Of a stretch of 64,000 nt of DNA, positions 34,489 to 48,585 are shown in pieces. A program made the position numbers and the translations under genes. The stretch is taken from NCBI RefSeq assembly GCF_900110925.1, contig NZ_FOFP01000005.1, positions 6,581 through 70,580 of the forward strand, given 5' to 3'. The notes under the pieces were generated by a model. That model saw only the letters and a list, made by a program, of their open reading frames with translations, was not told the DNA's origin and ran no database searches. Origin of the DNA: Pseudomonas cuatrocienegasensis. Lineage in GTDB: Bacteria; Pseudomonadota; Gammaproteobacteria; Pseudomonadales; Pseudomonadaceae. Positions within the stretch are counted from its first letter, which is position 1, and each line of letters starts with the position of its first letter.

Positions 34489-35178
34489 TCACCCGGCGAG
34501 GTCGCGGTTGGCGACTTCGCTCAGAATGCGTTCCAGCACGTCTTCAATCGACAATTCGGTGGAATCCAGCAGTATCGCATCGGCCGCCGGCTTGAGCGGT
34601 GCCACTGCGCGCTGGGTATCGCGCTCATCGCGCGCCCGAATCTCGTCAAGAAGACTCGCGAGATTAACATCATGGCCCTTGCCCTTCAACTGCAAGTAAC
34701 GTCTGCGCGCACGTTCCTCGGCGCTGGCGGTGAGAAACACCTTCAACGGTGCTTCGGGAAATACCACGGTGCCCATGTCGCGGCCATCGGCGACCAGGCC
34801 GGGCATTTCCTGAAAAGCCTGCTGACGCTGCAGCAGGGCTTCGCGCACGGCCGGCAGCGAGGCTACCTGGGAAGCACCGGCACCAACCTGCTCATTGCGG
34901 ATCACGTCGGTGACTTCTTCGCCTTCGAGGATGATGCTCTGGCCCTTGCCATCGGCCGCGGCAATAAACTGCACGTCGAGGTGCGCGGCCAGGACCTTCA
35001 TGGCTTCTTCATTGGTCAGGTCAACGCCATGGTTGCTGGCAGCAAAGGCCAGCAGACGATACAGGGCGCCTGAGTCGAGCAGGTTCCAGCCGAGCTGACG
35101 CGCCAGCAAGCCGGCGATAGTGCCCTTGCCCGAACCGCTGGGTCCGTCGATGGTGATGACCGGCGCCTGAATCATCAT
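34489..35178 (-). CDS. cmk: Cmk, cytidylate kinase
   Basis: A 229-residue kinase that phosphorylates CMP and dCMP with ATP. P-loop GPSGSGKGT at residues 13-21, the CMP-binding insert and LIDxG-like regions are seen ([33 protein letters not shown]). The ATG at 35178 overlaps the tyrA-aroA stop by four bases; a second ATG follows at once. Normal position before rpsA. Confidence 0.96.
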   Translation of the reverse strand: MMIQAPVITIDGPSGSGKGTIAGLLARQLGWNLLDSGALYRLLAFAASNHGVDLTNEEAMKVLAAHLDVQFIAAADGKGQSIILEGEEVTDVIRNEQVGAGASQVASLPAVREALLQRQQAFQEMPGLVADGRDMGTVVFPEAPLKVFLTASAEERARRRYLQLKGKGHDVNLASLLDEIRARDERDTQRAVAPLKPAADAILLDSTELSIEDVLERILSEVANRDLAG

Positions 35179-37436
35179 GATTTGCCCTCCTCGCTCACGC
35201 GAATACCGACCTGCGCCGCCAGGGCGAGGAAGTTGGGGAAGGAGGTGGCGACGTTGGCGCAGTCATGGATGCGGATCGGCGCCGAAGCGCGCAGCGAGGC
35301 GACACTAAAGGACATGGCGATGCGATGGTCGCCATGGCTGACGACTTCGCCGCCGCCCAGCTGGCCACCCTCGATGATGATGCCGTCCGGGGTCGGCTCA
35401 CACTGGATGCCCAGCGCCAGCAGGCCGTCCGCCATGACCTGAATGCGATCGGACTCTTTGACCCGCAGCTCTTCGGCGCCGCGCAGCACGGTGCGGCCAC
35501 TTGCACAGGCAGCGGCCACGAACAGCACCGGGAATTCGTCGATAGCCAGCGGCACCAGGTCTTCGGGGATATCGATGCCCTTGAGCGAGGCCGAACGTAC
35601 GCGCAGGTCAGCCACCGGTTCGCCGCCGACTTCGCGCTGGTTTTCCAGGGTGATGTCGCCGCCCATCAGGCGCAGGATGTCGATCACCCCGGTGCGGGTT
35701 GGGTTGATGCCCACGTGCTCAAGCACCAGTTCGGAATCACGGGCAATGCTGCCCGCCACCAGAAAGAAGGCCGCCGAAGAAATATCCGCCGGCACTTCAA
35801 TGCGCGTAGCGCTGAGCGCCCCGCCGCTGCTCAGACTCGCCGTGGCACCTTCGGTCTGCACCGAATAACCAAAGCCGCGCAGCATGCGCTCGGTGTGGTC
35901 GCGGGTGGGTGCCGGCTCGGTCACCGAGGTTTCCCCGGCTGCGTACAGGCCCGCCAGCAGCAGGCAGGATTTGACCTGGGCGCTGGCCATCGGCATGTCG
36001 TAATGCATGCCGGTCAGGCGCTGCCCGCCTTTGATGCTCAGCGGCGGACGGCCTTCCGGGCCGGTCTCGATCACCGCGCCCATTTCGCGCAACGGCTTGG
36101 CCACACGGTTCATCGGCCGCTTGGACAGCGAGGCGTCGCCAGTCAGGGTGACGTCGAACGGCTGGCCGGCGAGCAGGCCCGACAACAGACGCATCGAGGT
36201 ACCCGAGTTACCCATATACAGCGGGCCGGCCGGCGCCTTGAGTCCATGCAGGCCGACGCCATGAATGGTCACGCGGCCATGGTGCGGGCCTTCGATGACC
36301 ACGCCCATATCGCGGAACGCCTGCAGGGTCGCCAGGGCATCTTCGCCTTCAAGGAAGCCTTCGACCTCGGTGGTACCAGTAGCCAGCGAGCCGAGCATGA
36401 TCGAGCGGTGCGAGATGGATTTGTCGCCCGGTACGCGAATACGCCCCGACAAGGTGCCGCCCGGGTTGGCCAGGAAAATCAGATCATCGTTCGAGTGCAT
36501 AGCGTCCACATAAGCCCTGCGGGCCAAAATTTTACTGAAATGTTCGCGGGCCACCCGAGCGCGCGTGAATACGCCCAGCAATTGGTGCCCGTCCCCAGCG
36601 TCGACCGCGTCGCGCAGGGCGTCGAGGTCATCACGAAACAGATCCAGGGTGTGCAGCACGGCCTCGCGGTTGGCGAGAAAGATGTCGTGCCACATCACCG
36701 GATCGCTGCCGGCGATCCGCGTGAAATCACGGAAACCGCCTGCGGCATAGCGGAAAATCTCAAGGTTTTCGCTGCGTTTGGCCAGCGAGTCGACCAGCCC
36801 GAATGCCAACAAATGCGGGAGGTGGCTGGTGGCCGCGAGCACCTGGTCATGATGCTCGACCTGCATATGCTCGACATCGGCCTCCAGGGCGCGCCACAGG
36901 CCATCGATCAGCGCCACGGCCGCCGGATCGGTGCCCTCCTGCGGCGTCAGGATCACTTTGTGCCGGCGGAACAACTCACCATTGGCCGCCTCGACACCGC
37001 TCTGTTCCGAGCCAGCGATCGGGTGGCCCGGCACAAAGCGCGACGGCAGGCCGCCGAAGGCACGCCGCGCGGCCCGCACCACATTACCCTTGGCGCTGCC
37101 AACATCGGTCAGCACGGCATTGCCCAGATCCAGGCGGGCCAGCTCACCGAGAAGCTTTTCCATGGCCAGAATGGGTACCGCTAGCTGGATCACATCCGCG
37201 CCGCGGCAAGCCACGGCCAGATTACCCTCGCAGCGGTCGACCACCCCCAGCTCGACCGCAAGGCGGCAGGACTCGGGGTCCAGGTCAACGCCCACCACTT
37301 CGCGGCATACCCCCCGCGCGCGCAGGCCTTTGGCGAAGGAGCCGCCAATCAGGCCAAGCCCGATCACCACCAGGCGGCCCACACTAGCCGCACCGGGTTG
37401 CAGTGCTGTGACGACTGCCGAATTCAGCTCGCTCAC
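35175..37436 (-). CDS. TyrA-AroA fusion: prephenate dehydrogenase / EPSP synthase
   Basis: A 753-residue bifunctional enzyme. Residues about 20-300 are the NAD-dependent prephenate dehydrogenase ([15 protein letters not shown] cofactor site; [14 protein letters not shown]), making 4-hydroxyphenylpyruvate for tyrosine. Residues about 320-750 are 3-phosphoshikimate 1-carboxyvinyltransferase ([41 protein letters not shown]). The fusion is usual in Pseudomonas. It begins with GTG that overlaps the hisC stop by four bases, so hisC, tyrA-aroA and cmk appear translationally coupled. Confidence 0.96.
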   Translation of the reverse strand: MSELNSAVVTALQPGAASVGRLVVIGLGLIGGSFAKGLRARGVCREVVGVDLDPESCRLAVELGVVDRCEGNLAVACRGADVIQLAVPILAMEKLLGELARLDLGNAVLTDVGSAKGNVVRAARRAFGGLPSRFVPGHPIAGSEQSGVEAANGELFRRHKVILTPQEGTDPAAVALIDGLWRALEADVEHMQVEHHDQVLAATSHLPHLLAFGLVDSLAKRSENLEIFRYAAGGFRDFTRIAGSDPVMWHDIFLANREAVLHTLDLFRDDLDALRDAVDAGDGHQLLGVFTRARVAREHFSKILARRAYVDAMHSNDDLIFLANPGGTLSGRIRVPGDKSISHRSIMLGSLATGTTEVEGFLEGEDALATLQAFRDMGVVIEGPHHGRVTIHGVGLHGLKAPAGPLYMGNSGTSMRLLSGLLAGQPFDVTLTGDASLSKRPMNRVAKPLREMGAVIETGPEGRPPLSIKGGQRLTGMHYDMPMASAQVKSCLLLAGLYAAGETSVTEPAPTRDHTERMLRGFGYSVQTEGATASLSSGGALSATRIEVPADISSAAFFLVAGSIARDSELVLEHVGINPTRTGVIDILRLMGGDITLENQREVGGEPVADLRVRSASLKGIDIPEDLVPLAIDEFPVLFVAAACASGRTVLRGAEELRVKESDRIQVMADGLLALGIQCEPTPDGIIIEGGQLGGGEVVSHGDHRIAMSFSVASLRASAPIRIHDCANVATSFPNFLALAAQVGIRVSEEGKS

Positions 37437-38542
37437 GCCGCCAGCACCTTGCCCAGGGCAGCGAGGAAGCGGGCGTTCTCCTCGGGCAGGCCGATGGACA
37501 CACGTAGGTAATTGGGCATGCCGTAGTTGGTCACGGGACGCACGATCACCCCTTCGCCCAGCAGGGCCTGGTAGATCGGCAGGCCGGGTTGACCCAGATC
37601 GACCGCGATAAAGTTGGCCTTGGAGGCGATCCAGCTCAGGCCCAACTGGCGGAAGCCGGCTTCCAGCTGCGCCATACCGGCCGCGTTGACGCGCCGGCTT
37701 TCAGCCAGGTAGTCGGCATCGTCGAACGCAGCGCAGGCTGCGGCCAGCGCCAGGCTGTTGACGTTGAACGGTTGCCGTACACGGTTGAGCACATCGGCGA
37801 TTTGCGCCGAGCTGATGCCATAGCCGACCCGCAGCGCCGCCAAACCGTAAGCCTTGGAGAAGGTGCGCGACACCAGCAGGTTGGCATGGGCAGCCAGGTA
37901 ATCGAGACCATCGGGCAATTCTTCGCCTTCGGCATACTCGATATAAGCCTCATCCAACACCACCAGGACCTGCTCCGGTACGCGTGCGAGGAAGTTCGCC
38001 AGAGTCTGGGGGCCGAACCAGGTGCCGGTCGGGTTGTTCGGATTGGCGATAAACACCACGCGGGTCTGCGCATCGATGGCCGCCAGCATGGCTTCCAGGT
38101 CATGCCCGTATTCTTTGGCGGGCACGACCTTGGCCGCAGCGCCCACCGCCTGAGTCGCGATGGGGTAAACCGCAAACGCGTGCTCGCTGAACACCGCATT
38201 GAGGCCTGGCGCCAGGTAGGCGCGCGCCACCAGCTCAAGAATGTCGTTGGAGCCATTGCCCAGAGTGACCTGGCTGACCTGCACACCACAGCGTTCGGCC
38301 AACAGGCTCTTGAGGGCGAAACCGTTACCGTCGGGGTAACGCGTCAGCTCGCTGAACTCGGCGGCAATCGCCTGCAGCGCCTTGGGGCTGGGGCCGAGCG
38401 GGTTTTCGTTGCTCGCCAGCTTGACGATGCCAGCCGGGTCGAGACCCAACTCACGGGCCAGCTCATCGACCGGCTTGCCAGGCACATAAGGGGACAGCTT
38501 TTGCACGCCCGGCTGAGCCAGGGCAAGGAAATCACAGGTCAT
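37433..38542 (-). CDS. hisC: HisC2-type histidinol-phosphate / aromatic aminotransferase
   Basis: A 369-residue PLP aminotransferase (class I/II). PLP lysine in SRTFSKAYGLAALRVGYG, substrate loop KLASNENPLGPSP and C-terminal arginine region (YLRVSIGLPEEN). In Pseudomonas this copy lies between pheA and tyrA-aroA and is thought to work on aromatic keto acids as well as histidinol phosphate. Start ATG at 38542. The 72-base gap to cysC is empty. Confidence 0.94.
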   Translation of the reverse strand: MTCDFLALAQPGVQKLSPYVPGKPVDELARELGLDPAGIVKLASNENPLGPSPKALQAIAAEFSELTRYPDGNGFALKSLLAERCGVQVSQVTLGNGSNDILELVARAYLAPGLNAVFSEHAFAVYPIATQAVGAAAKVVPAKEYGHDLEAMLAAIDAQTRVVFIANPNNPTGTWFGPQTLANFLARVPEQVLVVLDEAYIEYAEGEELPDGLDYLAAHANLLVSRTFSKAYGLAALRVGYGISSAQIADVLNRVRQPFNVNSLALAAACAAFDDADYLAESRRVNAAGMAQLEAGFRQLGLSWIASKANFIAVDLGQPGLPIYQALLGEGVIVRPVTNYGMPNYLRVSIGLPEENARFLAALGKVLAA

Positions 38543-38614
38543 CGACTGGTGCTCTTCTCTAACGCAATTCTGTTAACGGAAACATCGGAAACGGCCCGCC
38601 GTATCGGCGCCACT

Positions 38615-39211
38615 TTAGCGGGCATGACGACTCCGCAGGTAGCCGTGGATCTGTTGGACGGCTTCATCGACACCCAGCTCGCTGGTATCGAAGCGCAACT
38701 CGGCAGCCAGAGGCGGCTCGAACGGCGAGTCCAGCCCGGTGAAGTCCTTGATCAAGCCGGCACGAGCACGACGGTAGAGCCCTTTGGGGTCACGTTGCTC
38801 ACAGACGGCCAGGGGCGTATCGACGAACACTTCGACAAAGCGCCCTGCCACTAGGTCGCGAACGGCGTCGCGATCGGCGCGAAAAGGTGAGATGAACGCG
38901 GCTATCACGATTAGCCCGGCATCGACCATCAACGCGGCTACCTCACCCACTCGGCGGATGTTTTCCTGACGATCGGCTGCCGAAAAGTCCAGATCCCGGT
39001 TAAGCCCCTGACGCAGGTTATCGCCATCCAGCAGGTAGGTGTGATGGCCGGCGGCATGCAGCTGGCAGTCCAGCGCTTCGGCCAGGGTCGATTTACCCGC
39101 CCCACTGAGGCCGGTAAACCAGATCACGCAAGGCTCCTGCTGCTTGAGCTTGGCGCGCTGCGACCCATCCACCCGCGCGGCATCCGCTTGCATAGGCTGG
39201 CCAGGCACCAC
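38615..39211 (-). CDS. cysC: CysC, adenylylsulfate (APS) kinase
   Basis: A 198-residue kinase turning APS into PAPS with ATP. P-loop [14 protein letters not shown] (residues 34-42), then [19 protein letters not shown], the APS-binding NIRRVGEVA and [13 protein letters not shown] motifs are all present, so it looks active. It starts with GTG right after the pheA stop; an ATG at 39193 is an alternative. An APS kinase inside an aromatic amino-acid/serine operon is not the arrangement I know from P. aeruginosa, where hisC2 and pheA are neighbours, so it looks like an insertion. It may serve PAPS-dependent sulfotransferases or sulfur assimilation. Confidence 0.93.
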   Translation of the reverse strand: MVPGQPMQADAARVDGSQRAKLKQQEPCVIWFTGLSGAGKSTLAEALDCQLHAAGHHTYLLDGDNLRQGLNRDLDFSAADRQENIRRVGEVAALMVDAGLIVIAAFISPFRADRDAVRDLVAGRFVEVFVDTPLAVCEQRDPKGLYRRARAGLIKDFTGLDSPFEPPLAAELRFDTSELGVDEAVQQIHGYLRSRHAR

Positions 39212-40318
39212 TCAAAGTACCGCCTTGGGATAGGAGCCCAGCACCTTGAGCGCCACGGCTTCCTGGTTCAGCTTTTCCAGCACATCCTTGATCAGCGGGT
39301 CACGGTGGTGGCCGACGAAGTCGATAAAGAACACGTAGGTCCACTTGCCACTACGCGACGGACGCGTCTCGATACGCGTGAGGTCGATGCCGTTGTTGTG
39401 GAACGGCACCAGCAGTTCATGCAGCGCGCCAGGCTTGTTGCGCATGGAAACGATGACCGAGGTCTTGTCGTCGCCGGTGGGCGGGACTTCCTGGCTGCCG
39501 ATGATCAGGAAGCGCGTGGAGTTGTCCGGGCGATCCTCGATCTTTTCCGCCAGCTTGGTCAGGCCATACAGGCTGGCCGCCATGTCACCGGCGATAGCCG
39601 CGCTATTCCACTCGCTTTTCACCCGCTTGGCGGCATCGGCATTGCTCGACACGGCCACGCGCTCGACATTCGGGTAGTGCGCATCCAGCCACTTGCGGCA
39701 CTGGGCCAGGGACTGGGCGTGGGAGTAGATGCGGGTAATCTTGTCGGTCTGGGTGGTTTCCCCGACCAGCAGGTGATGGTGGATGCGCAGCTCCACCTCA
39801 CCACAGATAACCATGTCGTGCTCGAGGAAGCTGTCGAGGGTGTGGTTGATCGCGCCCTCGGTGGAGTTTTCCACCGGCACCACGCCAAAATTCACCGCTC
39901 CGGCAGCGACCTCGCGGAACACCTCATCAATCGCGGCCATGGGCACACTGATCACGGCGTGACCGAAATGCTTCATCGCCGCGGCCTGGGAGAACGTACC
40001 CTCAGGGCCGAGGTAAGCGACCTTCAGCGGGTTTTCCAGCGCCAGGCAGGAGGACATGATCTCGCGGAACAACCGCGCCATTTCCTCATTGCCAAGAGGG
40101 CCTTGATTGCGCTCCATCACGCGCTTGAGCACCTGCGCTTCGCGCTCGGGCCGGTAGAACACCGGCTTTTCACCGACGGGCAGGGATTTCATTTTGACCC
40201 GCGCGACTTCTTCGGCGCAGCGCGCACGGTCGCTGATCAGCTCGAGAATCTTCTCGTCGAGGCCATCGATGCGCAGGCGCAGCGCTTGCAGCTCCTGCTC
40301 GGAGATTGCATCCGTCAT
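39212..40318 (-). CDS. pheA: PheA, chorismate mutase / prephenate dehydratase
   Basis: A 368-residue P-protein. The N-terminal AroQ mutase (residues 5-90; LRLRIDGLDEKILELISDRA) is followed by the prephenate dehydratase (VAYLGPEGTFSQAAAMKHFG; VPVENSTEGAINHTLD) and the ACT domain (SMRNKPGALHELLVPFHNNG, RIETRPSRSGKWTYVFFIDF) that gives feedback inhibition by phenylalanine. ATG at 40318 overlaps the serC stop by one base (TGATG). Full length. Confidence 0.97.
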   Translation of the reverse strand: MTDAISEQELQALRLRIDGLDEKILELISDRARCAEEVARVKMKSLPVGEKPVFYRPEREAQVLKRVMERNQGPLGNEEMARLFREIMSSCLALENPLKVAYLGPEGTFSQAAAMKHFGHAVISVPMAAIDEVFREVAAGAVNFGVVPVENSTEGAINHTLDSFLEHDMVICGEVELRIHHHLLVGETTQTDKITRIYSHAQSLAQCRKWLDAHYPNVERVAVSSNADAAKRVKSEWNSAAIAGDMAASLYGLTKLAEKIEDRPDNSTRFLIIGSQEVPPTGDDKTSVIVSMRNKPGALHELLVPFHNNGIDLTRIETRPSRSGKWTYVFFIDFVGHHRDPLIKDVLEKLNQEAVALKVLGSYPKAVL

Positions 40319-41403
40319 CAACCGTGCTCCTTCTCGAACTCGCCCATATAAGCGACCAGGGCCTCAACCGCATCCAGGCCCACCGCGTTATAGATGGAGG
40401 CACGCATGCCACCCACCGAGCGGTGCCCCTTGAGGTTGAGCAGGCCGCGTGCATCGGCACCGGCAAGGAACGCCTTGTCCAGCTTCTCGTCAGCCAGGCG
40501 GAACGGCACGTTCATCCAGGAGCGGGCGTTGTGGGCGATGGGGTTGCTGTAGAAATCGCTGGTATCGATAGCCTTGTACAGCAGGCCTTTCTTGGCGCGG
40601 TTGATCCGCTCCATGGCGGCCACCCCACCCTGCTCCTTCAGCCATTCGAATACGAGGCCGGACAAGTACCAGGAGAAGGTCGCCGGGGTGTTGTACATCG
40701 AGCCGTTATCGGCGGCGATCTTGTAGTTGAGCATGGTTGGGCAGACGCTGCGGGCACGGCCGAGCAGGTCTTCACGGACAATGGTCACCACAAGGCCGCT
40801 GGGGCCGATGTTCTTCTGTGCGCCAGCGTAGATCAGACCGAACTTCGACACATCGATTGGACGCGAAAGGATGTCGGAAGACATATCCGCCACCAGCGGT
40901 ACGTCACCGACTTCGGGGACCCAGTCGAACTGCAGGCCACCGATGGTTTCGTTGCTGGCGTAGTGCAAGTAGGCGGCGTCTTTCGACAGCTGCCACTCGT
41001 TCTGCCCGGGGATAGCGAAGTAGTCATAGGCCTTGGCACTGGCAGCCACATTGATGTTGCCGTAGCGGCTGGCCTCTTCGATGCTTTTCTTCGACCAGAT
41101 ACCGGTGTCGATGTAGTCGGCGACACCGTCTTCAGGCAGCAGGTTGAGCGGGATTTCAGCGAACTGTTGGCTGGCGCCGCCTTGCAGGAACAGCACCTTG
41201 TAGTCGGACGGAATCTCCATCAGATCACGCAGGTCCTGCTCGGCCTTGTGCGCAATGGCGGTGTATTCGTCACTGCGATGGCTCATTTCCATGACCGACA
41301 GGCCTTTGCCCTGCCAATCGAGAAGCTCAGCCTGGGCGCGCTGCAGAACAGCTTCGGGGAGCGCGGCAGGGCCGGCGCAGAAGTTAAAGGCTCGCTTGCT
41401 CAC
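40318..41403 (-). CDS. serC: SerC, phosphoserine aminotransferase
   Basis: A 361-residue PLP enzyme making O-phosphoserine from 3-phosphohydroxypyruvate (and acting in the PLP pathway). PLP lysine in YAGAQKNIGPSGLV; N-terminus MSKRAFNFCAGPAALP. The GTG at 41403 is preceded by GAGAGAGAG, and another GTG lies two codons upstream. First gene of the serC-pheA-cysC-hisC-tyrA/aroA-cmk series. Confidence 0.97.
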   Translation of the reverse strand: MSKRAFNFCAGPAALPEAVLQRAQAELLDWQGKGLSVMEMSHRSDEYTAIAHKAEQDLRDLMEIPSDYKVLFLQGGASQQFAEIPLNLLPEDGVADYIDTGIWSKKSIEEASRYGNINVAASAKAYDYFAIPGQNEWQLSKDAAYLHYASNETIGGLQFDWVPEVGDVPLVADMSSDILSRPIDVSKFGLIYAGAQKNIGPSGLVVTIVREDLLGRARSVCPTMLNYKIAADNGSMYNTPATFSWYLSGLVFEWLKEQGGVAAMERINRAKKGLLYKAIDTSDFYSNPIAHNARSWMNVPFRLADEKLDKAFLAGADARGLLNLKGHRSVGGMRASIYNAVGLDAVEALVAYMGEFEKEHG

Positions 41404-41498
41404 ATCCACTCTCTCTCAGATTCACCGAACACCACCCTCCCGACGAGGGCACATGCACTGCCTTGCCAACAGTTGACACATACGGCCCAAACGACCTG

Positions 41499-41526
41499 CC
41501 TGCCACGGCCTCACAGCCGTGGCAGG
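41499..41526. terminator. Perfect 11-bp hairpin past gyrA
   Basis: CCTGCCACGGC (41499-41509) pairs with GCCGTGGCAGG (41516-41526) around a six-base loop, a few bases after the gyrA stop. The T-tract on the minus strand is weak, so it may stabilise the mRNA end or be an imperfect terminator. Confidence 0.6.
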
Positions 41527-41534
41527 TGACACCC

Positions 41535-44321
<2,787 letters not shown>

Positions 44322-44552
44322 GAGTAGCCTGGTTCCTTTTTCTGGTGATGCCCCGCGCGATTCATGCTGAACCGCTCGAAGCGCGCCGCCATGGCTCTAT
44401 GCCAGTAACGACTCACGACAAATCAATGAGTTATGCCATGTAACTGCGCAGTTTGGGCGCCTCATCTGGACGCCCCTGTAAACCGCCGGAGATTACCACA
44501 AACACGGCTTCGCACCTATCCCCGAGCGCGGCTCGCGCTGTACATCGACTGC

Positions 44553-45629
44553 TTAGTGAAGGCGCTTGCGGCACATCAGTTGTGCCAGCTTGTCCGCATC
44601 AGGGCGATCAATCACGCCCTTCTCGGTCACCAGGAAATCGATCAGGTCCGCTGGCGTCACATCAAAAACCGGATTCAGCGCCTCGATGCCGATATCCAGG
44701 CGCCGCCCATCGATCTCCAGCAGTTCACTGTCATCGCGGGTTTCCAGCACGATGTCATCGCCACACTCGGTTGCCATGTCGATGGACGAACTCGGAGCGA
44801 CCACCATAAAGCGCACGCCGTGATGCATGGCGTTGACGGCCAACTGGTAGGTGCCGATCTTCGCCGCCACGTCGCCATTGGCCGCAATGCGATCAGCACC
44901 GACGATAATCCAGGTGATGCCACGGGTTTTCAGCAGATGCGCCACCGCCGAATCGACACTCACGGTCACCGGCACGCCATTACTCGCCAACTCCCATGCG
45001 GCCAGGCGCGCACCCTGTAGCCAGGGACGGGTTTCACCGACATAAACACGTTCGACCAGGCCATCCAGAAAGGCCGCCTGGATCACCCCCTGGGCCGTAC
45101 CCACCCCAGCCGTAGCCAACGCACCCGTACTGCCGTGGGTGAACAAGTTCTGCAAATTGCCCTGGTGCTTGCGAATCAACTCCAACCCCAACTGAGCCAT
45201 GGTCAGATTGGCCTCACGGTCACTCAGCTCGATGCCCCGGGCAGCCTCTTCGAGCGCTGCCAAAGGCTCAGCGGCATCGACCAAGCGCGCCAGGCGCTCG
45301 CGCATACGCGCCAACGCCCACTCCAGATTGACCGACGTGGGCCGGGCCGCCGCCAGCAGCAGCAGATCCACCTCCAGCGTCTGACGCCAGTCATTGCCTT
45401 GCGCCAGACGTGCTCGCGCACCGAGCACTACGCCATAGGCTGCCGCAATACCAATGGCGGAAGCGCCGCGCACGACCATGGCCTGAATCGCCAGCGCCAC
45501 TTCCGCCGCCGAGGTACAGGCATGCCAATACTCCTCGAACGGCAGCCGGCGCTGGTCGAGCAGATACAGAGCATCCTGACGCCACTCGATGCCCTTGACC
45601 CGCCCTGCGGCCAGCAATTGCTCGCGCAT
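44553..45629 (-). CDS. mtnA: MtnA, methylthioribose-1-phosphate isomerase
   Basis: A 358-residue aldose-ketose isomerase of the methionine salvage pathway, related to eIF2B alpha subunits. Motifs: [13 protein letters not shown], a catalytic cysteine-region homologue ([18 protein letters not shown], where Cys is replaced by Ser/Gly) and [20 protein letters not shown] with the catalytic aspartate. A ribosome site (AGGTGAAGG) precedes the ATG. Divergent from mtaD, 144 bases apart. Confidence 0.93.
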   Translation of the reverse strand: MREQLLAAGRVKGIEWRQDALYLLDQRRLPFEEYWHACTSAAEVALAIQAMVVRGASAIGIAAAYGVVLGARARLAQGNDWRQTLEVDLLLLAAARPTSVNLEWALARMRERLARLVDAAEPLAALEEAARGIELSDREANLTMAQLGLELIRKHQGNLQNLFTHGSTGALATAGVGTAQGVIQAAFLDGLVERVYVGETRPWLQGARLAAWELASNGVPVTVSVDSAVAHLLKTRGITWIIVGADRIAANGDVAAKIGTYQLAVNAMHHGVRFMVVAPSSSIDMATECGDDIVLETRDDSELLEIDGRRLDIGIEALNPVFDVTPADLIDFLVTEKGVIDRPDADKLAQLMCRKRLH

Positions 45630-45773
45630 CCTTCACCTCATCTCGGAAAAAGCCACGCAGTATACGCAGGCCGAGCCTGCCTGGCGTCCTGCGCGGTGGC
45701 CAGCCGACGGTTTGTGGCTTCAAGGCCAAGGCGTTCCACTATAAACTCACACCTTTTAAGCAAGGCCTTCCCC

Positions 45774-47093
45774 ATGACCGATGCACCGCTCGACCTGCTT
45801 CTGCTGCCGACCTGGCTGGTCCCTGTCGAACCCGCTGGCGTGGTGCTGCATGAGCATGGCCTGGGTGTGCGCGATGGGCAAATTGTGCTGATCGCACCGC
45901 GTGATCAGGCCCTGCGCCACCCGGCCCGCGAGGTTCACGAACTGCCTGGCCGCCTACTGGCGCCAGGCCTGGTCAATGCCCACGGGCATGCCGCCATGAC
46001 CCTGTTTCGCGGCCTGGCGGACGATCTGCCGCTAATGACATGGCTGGAGCAGCACATCTGGCCGGCCGAAGCCAAGTGGGTCAACGAAAGCTTCGTCCGC
46101 GATGGCACCGACCTGGCTATCGCCGAGCAGATCAAGGGCGGTATCACCTGCTTCTCGGACATGTACTTCTTCCCCAACGTTGCCAGCGAACGCGTGCATG
46201 CCAGCGGCTTGCGTGCGCAGATCACCATCCCCGTACTGGACTTTCCGATCCCCGGCGCCCGTGACTCCCAGGAAGCGCTGCGCAAAGGCCTGGAGCTGTT
46301 CGGCGACCTCAAGCATCACCCACGCATCAAGGTCGCCTTTGGCCCCCATGCGCCCTACACGGTGAGCGACGACAAGCTCGAAAGCATCCGCGTGCTCGCC
46401 GAAGAGCTGGAAGCTGGCATCCACATGCATGTCCACGAAACCGCCTTCGAGGTTCAACAGAGCCTGGAGCTGCATGGCCTGCGCCCCCTGGCCCGACTGC
46501 AGCGCCTGGGTCTTCTGGGGCCGCGCTTTCAGGCTGTGCACATGACCCAGATCGACGATGACGACCTGGCCATGCTGATGACCAGCAACACCAGCGTCAT
46601 CCACTGCCCAGAGTCCAACCTCAAGCTGGCCAGCGGTTTCTGCCCGGTCGAGCGCCTCTGGCAAGCCGGCGTCAATGTCGCGGTAGGCACCGATGGCGCG
46701 GCCAGCAATAACGACCTGGACCTGCTCGGCGAAACCCGCACGGCGGCCCTGCTGGCCAAAGCGGTCGCCGGCTCGGCTACCGCCCTGGACGCCCATCGCG
46801 CCCTGCGCATGGCCACGCTAAACGGCGCCCGCGCCCTGGGCCTGGAACAGCAAATCGGCTCCCTGGAACTCGGCAAGGCTGCTGACCTGGTGGCATTCGA
46901 CCTGCGCGGCCTGGCTCAGCAACCTATCTACGACCCCGTTTCGCAGCTGATCTATGCCAGCAGCCGCCATTGCGTGGAACACGTCTGGGTCGGTGGCAAG
47001 CAGCTGCTTGACGCCGGCCGCCTGACGCGCCTCGACGAAGCCGCACTGATCGAAACCGCTCAAGCCTGGGGCCAGCAAATCGCCGCGCGCTGA
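45774..47093 (+). CDS. mtaD: MtaD, 5-methylthioadenosine/S-adenosylhomocysteine deaminase
   Basis: A 439-residue amidohydrolase. Metal-site motifs are [15 protein letters not shown], and [12 protein letters not shown], with [11 protein letters not shown] near the C-terminal half. In P. aeruginosa the corresponding protein (PA3170) deaminates methylthioadenosine to methylthioinosine, which fits its place next to mtnA. The ATG at 45774 gives normal length; the frame is open far upstream through the mtnA antisense strand, which is not coding. Confidence 0.93.
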   Translation: MTDAPLDLLLLPTWLVPVEPAGVVLHEHGLGVRDGQIVLIAPRDQALRHPAREVHELPGRLLAPGLVNAHGHAAMTLFRGLADDLPLMTWLEQHIWPAEAKWVNESFVRDGTDLAIAEQIKGGITCFSDMYFFPNVASERVHASGLRAQITIPVLDFPIPGARDSQEALRKGLELFGDLKHHPRIKVAFGPHAPYTVSDDKLESIRVLAEELEAGIHMHVHETAFEVQQSLELHGLRPLARLQRLGLLGPRFQAVHMTQIDDDDLAMLMTSNTSVIHCPESNLKLASGFCPVERLWQAGVNVAVGTDGAASNNDLDLLGETRTAALLAKAVAGSATALDAHRALRMATLNGARALGLEQQIGSLELGKAADLVAFDLRGLAQQPIYDPVSQLIYASSRHCVEHVWVGGKQLLDAGRLTRLDEAALIETAQAWGQQIAAR

Positions 47094-47213
47094 CTGCACC
47101 GGCTGGCTGCGACAAACTGACATACACTGGCTCGCATCGCCGTGCCCACTGCACACCAGGAAACTGGCACCATGCATGCCAGGCCTTCTGCCACCGTCTA
47201 CTCAGGGATCATC

Positions 47214-47912
47214 ATGAGCAACGTCGACCACGCTGAAATCGCCAAATTCGAAGCCCTCGCCCACCGCTGGTGGGACCGCGAAAGCGAGTTCAAACCCCTG
47301 CATGACATCAACCCGCTGCGGGTCAACTGGATCGACGAGCGCGTCGGCCTGGCCGGCAAGCGTGTACTGGATGTGGGCTGTGGCGGCGGCATTCTGAGCG
47401 AGGCCATGGCCTTGCGCGGCGCGACTGTGACCGGCATCGACATGGGTGAAGCGCCACTGGCAGTGGCCCAGCTGCATCAGCTCGAATCCGGCGTACAGGT
47501 GGATTACCGGCAGATCACCGCCGAGGGCTTGGCCGAAGAAATGCCGGGCCAGTTCGATGTGGTCACCTGCCTGGAAATGCTCGAGCACGTGCCTGACCCG
47601 TCCTCGGTAATCCGCGCCTGCCACACCCTGGTCAAGCCCGGCGGCCAGGTGTTTTTCTCGACCATAAACCGCAACCCCAAGGCCTACCTGTTCGCAGTGA
47701 TCGGTGCTGAATACATCCTGCGCCTGCTGCCGCGCGGCACCCACGACTTCAAGAAATTCATCCGCCCCTCCGAACTGGGCGCCTGGAGCCGCGCCACCGG
47801 CCTCGAAGTCAAAGACATCATCGGCCTGACCTACAACCCGCTGACCAAGCACTACAAGCTGGCCAACGACGTTGACGTCAACTACATGATCCAGACGCTC
47901 AGGGAGGGCTAA
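47214..47912 (+). CDS. ubiG: UbiG, ubiquinone biosynthesis O-methyltransferase
   Basis: A 232-residue SAM methyltransferase doing both O-methylations in ubiquinone synthesis. Start [20 protein letters not shown] is typical. SAM site [16 protein letters not shown] at residues 53-68, then [22 protein letters not shown] precedes the ATG at 47214. The stop overlaps the mupP ATG by one base (TAATG). Confidence 0.96.
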   Translation: MSNVDHAEIAKFEALAHRWWDRESEFKPLHDINPLRVNWIDERVGLAGKRVLDVGCGGGILSEAMALRGATVTGIDMGEAPLAVAQLHQLESGVQVDYRQITAEGLAEEMPGQFDVVTCLEMLEHVPDPSSVIRACHTLVKPGGQVFFSTINRNPKAYLFAVIGAEYILRLLPRGTHDFKKFIRPSELGAWSRATGLEVKDIIGLTYNPLTKHYKLANDVDVNYMIQTLREG

Positions 47913-48583
47913 TGCGCTTACGTGCCGTGCTGTTTGACATGGACGGTACGCTGCTCGACAGCGCGCCGGACTTCATCGCCATCTGCCAGGCCATGCGCGC
48001 CGAGCGCGGACTGCCAGCCATTGCCGACAAACTGGTACGTGACCAGGTGTCCGGGGGCGCGCGGGCGATGATCGCCGCAGCGTTCGCCCTGCCTCCTGAA
48101 GATGCCGCATTCGAGCCCCTGCGCCTGGAGTTTCTCGAGCGCTATCAAGAGCACTGCGCAGTGCTTACACGCCCCTTCGACGGTATCGATGCGCTGCTTG
48201 CCGACATAGAGGCCGCTCACCTGCGCTGGGGTGTGGCCACCAACAAGCCGGTGCGCTTTGCCGAACCGATCATGCAGCGCCTGGGCCTGGCAGAGCGCTG
48301 CGCCACGCTGGTGTGCCCCGACCATGTCAGCCAGAGCAAGCCAGACCCTGAGATGCTCCTGCTGGCCTGCCGCCAGCTCGGGCTGCAACCGGCGCAAATC
48401 CTGTTTATCGGTGACGACGCCCGCGATATCGAAGCCGGCCGCGCTGCGGGCTGCCGTACCGCCGCCGTGACCTACGGCTACATCCACCCGGACGACAACC
48501 CTCGTCACTGGGGGGCGGACGTAGTCGTCGATCACCCACTGGAACTGCGCACGGTGCTGGATCAGGCGCTGTGCAGTTGCTAA
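47912..48583 (+). CDS. mupP: MupP, MurNAc-6-phosphate phosphatase (HAD family)
   Basis: A 223-residue HAD phosphatase with DMDGT (Asp9, Asp11) at the start, a cap domain, [12 protein letters not shown] lysine and [14 protein letters not shown]. It was first annotated as phosphoglycolate phosphatase (gph), but in P. aeruginosa the gene right after ubiG is MupP, of the cell-wall recycling route that bypasses de novo UDP-MurNAc synthesis. Overlaps ubiG by one base, so the two are coupled. Confidence 0.9.
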   Translation: MRLRAVLFDMDGTLLDSAPDFIAICQAMRAERGLPAIADKLVRDQVSGGARAMIAAAFALPPEDAAFEPLRLEFLERYQEHCAVLTRPFDGIDALLADIEAAHLRWGVATNKPVRFAEPIMQRLGLAERCATLVCPDHVSQSKPDPEMLLLACRQLGLQPAQILFIGDDARDIEAGRAAGCRTAAVTYGYIHPDDNPRHWGADVVVDHPLELRTVLDQALCSC

Positions 48584-48585
48584 GC

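Noticed and set aside
35265..37184. 639-codon plus-strand frame opposite tyrA-aroA
   Set aside because: Antisense shadow; no ribosome site or domain, His/Gln-rich composition typical of reverse reading.
45135..45773. N-terminal extension of the mtaD frame
   Set aside because: It reads antisense through mtnA; the amidohydrolase starts at the ATG at 45774 with normal length.
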